DNA from: Thalassolituus hydrocarboniclasticus
GTDB taxonomy: Bacteria; Pseudomonadota; Gammaproteobacteria; Pseudomonadales; Oceanobacteraceae
Direction of reading: 5' to 3'
Assembly (NCBI RefSeq): GCF_025345565.1
Contig: NZ_CP054475.1
Span: 1,704,448 to 1,768,447, forward strand
DNA: 64,000 nucleotides
The position numbers were made by a program, and so were the translations under genes. Positions 18,410 through 25,306 of the stretch are shown here, one piece after another (position 1 is the first letter of the stretch; each line of letters starts with the position of its first letter). The notes beneath the pieces were generated by a model, which was not told the origin of the DNA, searched no databases, and saw nothing but the letters and a program-made list of their open reading frames with translations.

Positions 18410-19176
18410 TTCAGGTTCTCCCCGCTGGTGTTCTGATCGGCAGCGGATTCTGGCGGTGTGAATACGCCCTGGCTGAACAGGCGGCTGTTATGACCGGCCA
18501 GTGCTGCCAGAGTGTCGGGATTAATGCTGATGCCCAGGCGGCGCAAAATTAAAGGGGGCGCGACCAGCGGGAATACCATCAGGCTGATAAACGACAGCCG
18601 GGCAAACTGTGGATTAACATTCTGATCAAACTGACCGGGCAGCAGCAGGGCCTGTTTCAGCCAGCTGTCGGACGCCTGGACAACATCGGCGAAGACGCGG
18701 CTGAGAATGGCAAAAGGCTCAAGATCATCGCCTTCGTTCAGAATGCGGAACACCAGCCGCGGCAGATGCGGATGGCGCGCCATAATCCGGTAATAGGTCT
18801 GCATCAGGTGCTCGGCCTGTTGTTGTGCTGCAGGGAGCTGGCCTGCTGTCGTCGTGTCAGCTCCGGCCTTACGCAGAGCATCCAGCACCGGTGCCAGGGT
18901 TTCGCGCATCATCGCCTCAAACAGGCCGGCCTTGCCGCCAAAGTAGTAACGCACCAGTGCGGCATCGACTCCGGCATAACGGGCGACTTCGCGCAGGGTC
19001 ACGGTGCGGTAGGGACGATTGGCAAAGAGTTCACGGGCGGTTTCCAGTAAAGCCTCACGGGCATCGGAATCGCCCAATGGGCGGCCACGGCGTGTTTTTT
19101 TAGCATCGGCTGTTGCAGCGTTGGGTGCTGCATCCGGACCTTTGCTGTGGGTGTTCTCTGAAGGGGACTGTTCCAT
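18406..19176 (-). CDS. TetR-family repressor, CecR-like
   Basis: A 256-residue regulator. The helix-turn-helix lies at about residues 40-85 (LLETARELFANRPYRTVTLREVA and DAALVRYYFGGKAGLFEAMM). The long C-terminal ligand domain resembles the DUF1956 domain of CecR/YbiH, which controls the ybhGFSR exporter in E. coli. The gene leads the exporter operon it presumably represses. A perfect 16-bp palindrome 15 bases before its ATG (19191-19206) is a likely auto-operator. The first 30 residues are low-complexity and polar. Confidence 0.88.
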   Translation of the reverse strand: MEQSPSENTHSKGPDAAPNAATADAKKTRRGRPLGDSDAREALLETARELFANRPYRTVTLREVARYAGVDAALVRYYFGGKAGLFEAMMRETLAPVLDALRKAGADTTTAGQLPAAQQQAEHLMQTYYRIMARHPHLPRLVFRILNEGDDLEPFAILSRVFADVVQASDSWLKQALLLPGQFDQNVNPQFARLSFISLMVFPLVAPPLILRRLGISINPDTLAALAGHNSRLFSQGVFTPPESAADQNTSGENLK

Positions 19177-19190
19177 GCTGATTGCCTGTT

Positions 19191-19206
19191 TTCATCACTT
19201 GATGAA
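19191..19206. promoter_or_regulatory. Palindromic operator upstream of the tetR-exporter operon
   Basis: TTCATCA-CT-TGATGAA is a perfect 7-2-7 palindrome immediately before the TetR gene. Its position between the expected promoter and the ATG suits autorepression. The assignment is by position only. Confidence 0.5.
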
Positions 19207-19440
19207 TATCCTAGGGCAGAGTTATCAGGATTGGCAGCGGAATAATTCTGCGGATAGCGGTTGCTGATGAATTAAGGGGGCTTAGCCGTGCGTTGTTGGT
19301 TTGTGGTTTATTGACTAAGTACTCAGCTCAATACAGACTGGCTGCCAAGATTACTGGGATATACGTTGCGGATTGATTGCGCTGATAGCTGTCTGAACGG
19401 TTTATCTGAGCGTGGATGTAATAACAGGATTGGGGCGTTT

Positions 19441-20013
19441 ATGGTGCGACAGATAATTTTACGGGCGTTTTCAGTCATAAAATTCTCACTTAGATTTTTC
19501 TTTAAAAGTGCGGGTGGTGGTCTTTTCTGTTGTCTGCTTGCAACGCCATCTGTTGATGCAAGTGCTGATTTGCTAGCGACTGATTTGCAAACCGTTGATC
19601 TGGTAACGGTCGATAAGTCGGAAAGAAAAATGTACCTGCTGTCGGGCGGTAAAATCGTTAAAGAATACCGTGTGGCTCTGGGAGCAAACCCGCAAGGTCA
19701 TAAGCAGCAGGAAGGTGATGAAAGAACCCCTGAGGGTGATTACACACTCGATTATAAAAAGGAAGATTCTGCTTATTATCGGGCTATGCACATTAGCTAT
19801 CCGAACGCCGCAGATGTTGCTGAAGCCGAGAAAAATGGTATCGCTCCGGGTGGTTTTATCATGGTGCACGGTCAGCGTAACGGACTGGGATGGCTCGCAC
19901 CGCTTGTGCAGTATTTCAACTGGACAAACGGCTGTATTGCACTTACCGATGCAGAAATGGATGAGTTTATGAATCTTGTCAGCGTCGGAACAACAATCCG
20001 GATTGAGTGGTAA
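19441..20013 (+). CDS. L,D-transpeptidase (YkuD) family protein
   Basis: A 190-residue exported protein. The ATG at 19441 gives a charged N-terminus and a hydrophobic signal (GGGLFCCLLATPSVDASA). The YkuD domain starts at VDLVTVDKSERKMYLLSGG; the substrate loop is GDERTPEGDYTL. The active site is the HGQRNG plus TNGCIALTDAEMDEF pair with a catalytic cysteine in NGCIAL. The arginine usual after SHGC(I/V)R is replaced by alanine (CIAL), a common variant in exported YafK/ErfK-like members. It would cross-link or anchor peptidoglycan in the periplasm. It is followed after 6 bases by an acetyltransferase gene. Confidence 0.9.
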   Translation: MVRQIILRAFSVIKFSLRFFFKSAGGGLFCCLLATPSVDASADLLATDLQTVDLVTVDKSERKMYLLSGGKIVKEYRVALGANPQGHKQQEGDERTPEGDYTLDYKKEDSAYYRAMHISYPNAADVAEAEKNGIAPGGFIMVHGQRNGLGWLAPLVQYFNWTNGCIALTDAEMDEFMNLVSVGTTIRIEW

Positions 20014-20019
20014 ATCATT

Positions 20020-20460
20020 GTGTATACAGAACGGGCAACACAGGCGGACTATCCGCAGCTGATAGAACTATGGGAAGCATCGGTGCGGGCAACTCATGAT
20101 TTTTTAGCCGAGCAGGATCTGGTTGAGTTAAAACCACTGATTCTGGAGCAGTATTTTGCTGCAGTTGAATTAACGGTGGCAAAAGATACTGATGCTCAGA
20201 TTCTGGGATTTATCGGCGTCAGTGAGGGCAATATTGAAATGCTGTTTATTGCGCCAGAGTCCAGGGGGCTGGGCGTGGGGAAGCTGCTTACCTGTTATGC
20301 CATCAGTTGTCAGCAGGCTACCAGAGTGGATGTGAACGAACAGAATGAGCAGGCGCTGGGGTTTTATCAGCATCTGGGTTTTTCGGTTATCGGACGCTCG
20401 CCGCAGGACGGACAGGGCAAACCTTACCCGCTGTTGCATATGGAGCTGACAGTCGTTTAA
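20020..20460 (+). CDS. GNAT-family N-acetyltransferase
   Basis: A 146-residue acetyltransferase starting at GTG. The acetyl-CoA motif A is seen as MLFIAPESRGLGVGKLL (R/Q-x-x-G-x-G/A), followed by VDVNEQNEQALGFYQHLGF (motif B). The pattern resembles the YjaB subgroup. The substrate cannot be told. It is six bases downstream of the L,D-transpeptidase gene, so probably co-transcribed. Confidence 0.9.
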   Translation: MYTERATQADYPQLIELWEASVRATHDFLAEQDLVELKPLILEQYFAAVELTVAKDTDAQILGFIGVSEGNIEMLFIAPESRGLGVGKLLTCYAISCQQATRVDVNEQNEQALGFYQHLGFSVIGRSPQDGQGKPYPLLHMELTVV

Positions 20461-20490
20461 CGGACGGAAACATAAGATAAGGACATTGCT

Positions 20491-20919
20491 ATGAGTGAAC
20501 CGGCTATGTGGGTTCGTAATCTTTATACCGGCGCCGGTGGTGGTGCGTATTCCGGCCCCGGCGGAGGCATGTATCGTGGCCCAGGAGGCGGTGCTTCTGT
20601 CGGTCCAGGCGGCGGCCTGTACCGCGGACCGGGTGGCGGGGCATATAAAGGCCCCGGCGGTGGATTGTATACCGGGCCTGGCGGAGGTGCTTATGCTGGC
20701 CCGGGAGGCGGTTTATATATGGGGCCTGGCGGTGGTTTATACACTGGCCCGGGCGGTGGCCTCTATGCTGGTCCGGGCGGTGGGCTGTACACCGGCGCAG
20801 ACGCGAATCCTTTTATGGCTAACTTTCCTCCATGGCCTGTTTTTGTCCGTGAGCTCAGGGCGATGGGCAAACAGCGGGAGGCGGACTTAATTGAAAAAGC
20901 ACTGCGAAGTACGGGGTGA
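20491..20919 (+). CDS. Octapeptide-repeat glycine-rich protein
   Basis: A 142-residue protein with three parts. The leader is MSEPAMWVRNLYT. Eleven tandem octapeptides of pattern G-P-G-G-G-(L/A/M)-Y-x follow (residues 14-101). The tail is a 41-residue non-repetitive segment (NPFMANFPPWPVFVRELRAMG, shown here in part, ending in a short amphipathic helix). There is no signal peptide. The repeat is 24 bp at the DNA level (20530-20793). Codons vary between copies, so the protein repeat is being kept, not merely copied. The tail has a W/P-rich docking look. A good ribosome site (AAGATAAGGA) precedes the ATG. Function unknown. Confidence 0.75.
   Translation: MSEPAMWVRNLYTGAGGGAYSGPGGGMYRGPGGGASVGPGGGLYRGPGGGAYKGPGGGLYTGPGGGAYAGPGGGLYMGPGGGLYTGPGGGLYAGPGGGLYTGADANPFMANFPPWPVFVRELRAMGKQREADLIEKALRSTG
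20530..20793 (+). repeat. 24-bp tandem repeat coding for GPGGGxYx octads
   Basis: Eleven in-frame 24-base units encode the octapeptide array. The first has GAGGG in place of GPGGG, and the third has ASV in place of xYx. Synonymous differences between units are frequent. Confidence 0.9.
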
Positions 20920-20940
20920 ATTTCAGCGCATGATAAAGAC

Positions 20941-20987
20941 AGGCCTGTACTCATCGGTCACCTTCTTGCCCGGTGAGCACAGGACCT
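20941..20987. terminator. Weak bidirectional hairpin between convergent genes
   Basis: Imperfect inverted repeats (AGGCCTGT and ACAGGACCT as outer arms, GGTCACC and GGTGAGC as inner arms) lie between the stops of the glycine-rich protein and the following minus-strand gene. It is a candidate shared terminator without strong T-tracts. Confidence 0.35.
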
Positions 20988-21005
20988 GAATAGCAAAATA
21001 AACCG

Positions 21006-21914
21006 TCAGATATAGTCAATCATAATCCGGCTCCACATATCCTCCGCTAACAATCCAATCTTCTCGTCGTCCGTGGGAAAGGCTGGTCCCTCTCTGAAGG
21101 CGCCGCCAAACTTTCTTTCGAGTTCTGTTTTGTTGTGCAGGATGGCGCTCTTCAGCAAGAGATGTATCTGTGCTTTAAGCTGGTCTTTTGCCGGAATTTC
21201 ATACCAGCCGATATTTTCCGTTTCGTAAAAGCGGACAACGCTGTGCGCCCGATAGGCTTTGCCTTTGGTTTTAAAATCGAAAGTCAGGCGGAATTGTATT
21301 TCAACATTTTTGCCATCGTCATCGGGCAGGTCACAGATGATAAAGGCCATATCGCCTTTGATAGCGGGTGACGAGCGCGCAGGCAGTGATTCGGTGGTGA
21401 TGCTGCAATCAGACGGTTGCACATAGGTTTTATTGCCCAGAGAAAGAGCAATATTGTTGGTCTCACGACAGTCGTAATCGTTGACACATACTTTATTGCC
21501 AGCGCGCTGCACAAAGCGGTCACAGGCACTCGGGGCATCATCAGGGAAGGTGCTGCTGTCGCAGGTTCTGTTCAGTACCTGCCATTGTTTGCCAAGGTAA
21601 ATCGCCTGATGCTGATGCAGATTGCTGTTACGCAGGGAAAAACTCTTGCTGGCGAGTGCTTCTGCCTCGGTGGGAAAAGCAGCGGATATAAAATGTTCCT
21701 GATTAAAACAGTAACTGGCAATAAAAGCCTGCTCATGCTCATCGAAGGTAATCACCGCATGCTGGGTATCAATGGCGTCAAAGACAAAGAAATGCTGCCG
21801 CCAGCCAGCGCTGTTGCTGAATGTTGATGGGGTATTGTTACGGCTCAGCAGCGTGTTGCTCCAGCGTTGCAGGGTATCTTCCAGTGATGTCCTGATCTCG
21901 GGTGTAACGTCCAT
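21006..21914 (-). CDS. Hypothetical protein, 302 residues
   Basis: No family was recognised. The protein has no signal peptide or membrane segment. The N-terminal half (1-120) is mixed alpha/beta. A cysteine-rich middle (residues about 118-190: NRTCDSSTF, APSACDRF, NKVCVNDYDCRETNN, PSDCSITT, FIICDLPDD) may bind metal or form disulfides. The C-terminal part is beta-rich (EIQFRLTFDFKTKGKAYRAH) and then helical. It stands alone between convergent and divergent neighbours. Codon use looks like that of its surroundings. Confidence 0.65.
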   Translation of the reverse strand: MDVTPEIRTSLEDTLQRWSNTLLSRNNTPSTFSNSAGWRQHFFVFDAIDTQHAVITFDEHEQAFIASYCFNQEHFISAAFPTEAEALASKSFSLRNSNLHQHQAIYLGKQWQVLNRTCDSSTFPDDAPSACDRFVQRAGNKVCVNDYDCRETNNIALSLGNKTYVQPSDCSITTESLPARSSPAIKGDMAFIICDLPDDDGKNVEIQFRLTFDFKTKGKAYRAHSVVRFYETENIGWYEIPAKDQLKAQIHLLLKSAILHNKTELERKFGGAFREGPAFPTDDEKIGLLAEDMWSRIMIDYI

Positions 21915-22121
21915 ATTCCGGCTCGGTGATGACTTGGCCCGCCAGTATAACGTCCGCTAATGGGGTTATGAACAGGTTACATAATAATGTGGGCCAGCGG
22001 ATTGTGAGGGGCAACGCAAACTCCGGGCAAGACTCCGCGCGTAAAAACTGGATAATAGCGCTCATTCTGATCCGGGCAGGCTGAACGCCCGGCTGCAACC
22101 CGCTTATTCTGGTATTCCCGC

Positions 22122-24323
22122 ATGCAAATCAAGGTCAATTTTCTCGACAACCTCCGTCTGGAAGCCAAGTTCGACGACTTTACCGTGGTGGCTGATCAGC
22201 CGATCCGCTACAAGGGAGACGGTTCCGCACCAGGGCCGTTTGACTACTTTCTGGCCTCTTCAGCCTTGTGTGCGGCCTATTTCGTGAAGCTGTACTGCCA
22301 GACCCGTGATATCCCGACTGAGAATATCCGTCTGTCGCAGAACAATATCGTCGATCCGGAAAACCGTTATAACCAGATCTTCAAGATTCAGGTCGAGCTG
22401 CCGGAAGATATCTCCGAGAAAGACCGTCAGGGTATTCTGCGTTCCATTGACCGCTGTACGGTTAAAAAGGTTGTACAAACCGGCCCGGAGTTTGTCATTG
22501 AGGTGGTCGACAACCTCGACGAAGACGCACAGGCGCTGTTGATGACACTGCCGGCTGACAACGCGGCGACCTATATTCCGGGCAAGGATTTACCGCTGGA
22601 ACAGACCATTGCCAATATGTCGGGCAAGCTGGCCGATCTGGGCATGAAAATCGAGATCGCTTCCTGGCGTAATATCGTGCCGAATGTCTGGTCGCTGCAT
22701 ATCCGTGATGCCGATTCGCAGATGTGTTTTACCAATGGTAAAGGTTCGAGCAAAGAAAGTGCGCTGGCCTCGGCGCTGGGCGAATTTCTTGAACGCCTGA
22801 ACTGCAATTTCTTTTATAACGATCAGTTTTTTGGCGAAGAAATTGCCAATGCCGATTTTGTTCATTACCCACAGGAGCGCTGGTTTAAACCCGGCCCGAA
22901 CGATGAACTGCCGCAGGAAATTCTCGATGAATACTGTCTGGATATTTATAACCCGGATGGCGAACTGTGTGGCTCACACCTGTACGATACTAATTCGGGC
23001 AATGTTGAACGCGGTATCTGCTCGCTGCCCTATGTGCGTCAGTCTGACGGCGAAACGGTCTATTTCCCCTCGAATCTGATCGAAAACCTGTTTCTCAGTA
23101 ACGGCATGAGTGCCGGTAATACTCTGGCGGAAGCACAGGTACAGTGCCTGTCCGAAATTTTTGAACGCGCGGTAAAACGCGAAATTCTGGAAAATGAAAT
23201 CGCGCTGCCGGATGTACCAGAAGACGTGCTGGCGAAATATCCGGGTATTGTTGCCGGTATTCAGGGATTGGAAGAGCAGGGCTTTCCGGTGCTGGTAAAA
23301 GATGCCTCCCTTGGCGGGCGCTTCCCGGTCATGTGCGTTACCCTGATGAACCCGCGTACCGGCGGTGTATTTGCTTCTTTTGGCGCCCACCCGAGTTTTG
23401 AAGTAGCGCTGGAGCGCAGCCTGACTGAATTATTACAGGGCCGCAGTTTTGAAGGCTTAAATGATCTGCCGCAGCCAACCTTTGAAAGTCAGGCCGTGCA
23501 GGAGCCGAATAATTTCGTTGAACACTTTATTGATTCAACCGGGTTGGTGTCCTGGCGCTTTTTCAGTGCCAAAGCCGATGTCGATTTTGTTGAGTGGGAT
23601 TTTTCTGCCAATAACGAAAAATCCAATGAAGAAGAGGCGGCCAACCTGTTCGCCATTCTGGAAAAACTCGGGCTGGAAAGCTACATGGCGGTGTATAACG
23701 ATTTAGGCGTTAATGCCTGTCGGATTCTGGTGCCAGGGTATTCCGAGGTGTATCCGGTGGAAGACCTGATCTGGGATAACACCAATAAAGCGCTGTATTT
23801 CCGTGAAGATATTCTTAACCTGCACAGCCTTGATGATGAGCAACTGGAAGATCTGGTGGAGCGACTGGAAGAAAGCGGTCTGGATAACTATACCGATATT
23901 ATCACCCTGATCGGCGTTGAATTTGATGACAACACCGTCTGGGGTCAGCTCACCATTCTGGAACTGAAACTGCTGATTTATCTGGCTCTGGATCGTCTGG
24001 AAGAAGCGAAAGAGCTGACCGAAACCTTCCTGCAGTTTAACGACAATACGGTTGAGCGCGGGCTGTTTTATCAGGCGCTGAACGTGATGCTGGAAGTGGT
24101 GCTTGATGACGAACTGGAACCTGAAGACTACATCGGCAATTTCCGCCGTATGTACGGTAACGAGCGTATGGATGCTGTGGTCGGCTCCATTGAAGGCAGT
24201 GTGCGTTTTTACGGCTTAACACCAACCAATATGCAGCTTGAAGGGCTGGATAAACACCTGCGTTTGATAGCCAGTTATAAAAAGCTGCATGCAGCGCGGG
24301 CGGCAGCTGCTGGGCTTAATTAA
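22122..24323 (+). CDS. OsmC-YcaO fusion protein
   Basis: A 733-residue protein. Residues 1-140 are an OsmC-like domain (GDGSAPGPFDYFLASSALCAAYFV, with a Cys in the OsmC peroxidase region; the second OsmC Cys falls near DRCTVKKVV). Residues about 165-560 form a YcaO domain with the ATP-binding ExxxE-type segments (SKESALASALGEFLERLNC, AEAQVQCLSEIFERAVKRE, PSFEVALERSLTELLQGRS). A C-terminal region of about 170 residues is acidic and helical. E. coli YcaO, tied to RimO-dependent modification of ribosomal protein S12, lacks the OsmC part. YcaO enzymes activate amide backbones with ATP. The fused peroxidase-like domain suggests handling of thiol or sulfur chemistry, which is inference. Confidence 0.9.
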   Translation: MQIKVNFLDNLRLEAKFDDFTVVADQPIRYKGDGSAPGPFDYFLASSALCAAYFVKLYCQTRDIPTENIRLSQNNIVDPENRYNQIFKIQVELPEDISEKDRQGILRSIDRCTVKKVVQTGPEFVIEVVDNLDEDAQALLMTLPADNAATYIPGKDLPLEQTIANMSGKLADLGMKIEIASWRNIVPNVWSLHIRDADSQMCFTNGKGSSKESALASALGEFLERLNCNFFYNDQFFGEEIANADFVHYPQERWFKPGPNDELPQEILDEYCLDIYNPDGELCGSHLYDTNSGNVERGICSLPYVRQSDGETVYFPSNLIENLFLSNGMSAGNTLAEAQVQCLSEIFERAVKREILENEIALPDVPEDVLAKYPGIVAGIQGLEEQGFPVLVKDASLGGRFPVMCVTLMNPRTGGVFASFGAHPSFEVALERSLTELLQGRSFEGLNDLPQPTFESQAVQEPNNFVEHFIDSTGLVSWRFFSAKADVDFVEWDFSANNEKSNEEEAANLFAILEKLGLESYMAVYNDLGVNACRILVPGYSEVYPVEDLIWDNTNKALYFREDILNLHSLDDEQLEDLVERLEESGLDNYTDIITLIGVEFDDNTVWGQLTILELKLLIYLALDRLEEAKELTETFLQFNDNTVERGLFYQALNVMLEVVLDDELEPEDYIGNFRRMYGNERMDAVVGSIEGSVRFYGLTPTNMQLEGLDKHLRLIASYKKLHAARAAAAGLN

Positions 24324-24362
24324 GCACCCGTCATTACGCTTATATTGATTAATGCCAGACAA

Positions 24363-24419
24363 AGCCCTGCAGAGCAGGGCTGCTGTCCTACAGATTGGAG
24401 TGTCACAATGTCACTCCAA
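24363..24419. terminator. Two hairpins between convergent ycaO-like and cobA genes
   Basis: The first is an inverted repeat AGCCCTGC/GCAGGGCT (24363-24370, 24374-24381), the second TTGGAGTG/CACTCCAA (24395-24402, 24412-24419). They lie in the gap between the converging OsmC-YcaO and cobA genes and probably end both transcripts. Neither has a long T-tract directly attached; GGGTTTTTATA follows 27 bases later on the plus strand. Confidence 0.5.
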
Positions 24420-24457
24420 ACTGTGGGACGGCAGCGGTAGTAAAGGGTTTTTATACC

Positions 24458-25306
24458 TCAGGCTACCGCCTGTGCATTCAACTCAGCCTGCAGTTCTTTA
24501 TTGCTGCGTGCCATCGCTGCCACTTCCCCGACAATAATCAGCCCCGGACCATCGCTCTCGCTTTTCAGATAACGTTCGGCCAGATACGCAAGATCCATCA
24601 GTACGCCTTTAAAAACCTGTTGGTTGGCTAACGTACCGTTGGTGATTAAAGCCACCGGGGTGGATTCGTGCAGGCCTTCCTGCAGCAGTTGGGCGGTAAT
24701 CGGCCCGGCCTGGCGCAGGCCCATATAAAATACCCGGGTTGGATTCTGGCACGGAGAAAATTCGTTAAATTTGCTGTGGCCGGAATGCAGTACCAGCGCA
24801 TTGCCGTAATCGCGGTGGGTGAGGGGAATACCGGCTGCCGCGGCACAGCCTCCGGCGGCGGTAATGCCGGGGACAATATCCACTTCCACGCCGCGCTGTT
24901 GCAGGTATTCCATTTCTTCGCCGCCGCGACCAAAAATAAAAGGGTCACCGCCTTTTAAACGCACCACGCGCTGGTATTTTCCGGCTGCCGATAGTAAGGC
25001 TTTATTAATATCCTGCTGCGTCATTTTATGCGCGCCACAGCGTTTTCCGGTATGAATACGCGCACACTGGCGCGGCAGCAGGGCGAGAATATCGTCAGAA
25101 ATCAGGCTGTCGTACAGCACCACGTCGGCCTCGGCGATGACCCGCATGGCTTTTAAGGTCAGCAATTCCGGATCGCCCGGACCGGCGCCGACCAGCCAGA
25201 CTTTTCCTGAACCTTTCTGCTCTTTGCTGCCTGGTGGATTGGTCAGTTTGGATGCATGCAAAGAGGACGCACGTTTTACCGGATTTTTTGCCTGTATTGT
25301 CATCAT
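24458..25306 (-). CDS. cobA: Uroporphyrinogen-III C-methyltransferase
   Basis: A 282-residue SUMT. KVWLVGAGPGDPELLTLKA is the N-terminal P-loop-like SAM motif. VVRLKGGDPFIFGRGGEEME, VPGITAAGGCAAAAGIPLTHR and YMGLRQAG are family signatures. It makes precorrin-2, the precursor of siroheme, which nitrite reductase NirB needs. Its ATG overlaps the nasA stop by one base (TAATG), so cofactor and nitrate reductase are made together. No CysG oxidase/ferrochelatase half is fused here, so another gene must finish siroheme. The first 30 residues are a basic extension. Confidence 0.96.
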   Translation of the reverse strand: MMTIQAKNPVKRASSLHASKLTNPPGSKEQKGSGKVWLVGAGPGDPELLTLKAMRVIAEADVVLYDSLISDDILALLPRQCARIHTGKRCGAHKMTQQDINKALLSAAGKYQRVVRLKGGDPFIFGRGGEEMEYLQQRGVEVDIVPGITAAGGCAAAAGIPLTHRDYGNALVLHSGHSKFNEFSPCQNPTRVFYMGLRQAGPITAQLLQEGLHESTPVALITNGTLANQQVFKGVLMDLAYLAERYLKSESDGPGLIIVGEVAAMARSNKELQAELNAQAVA

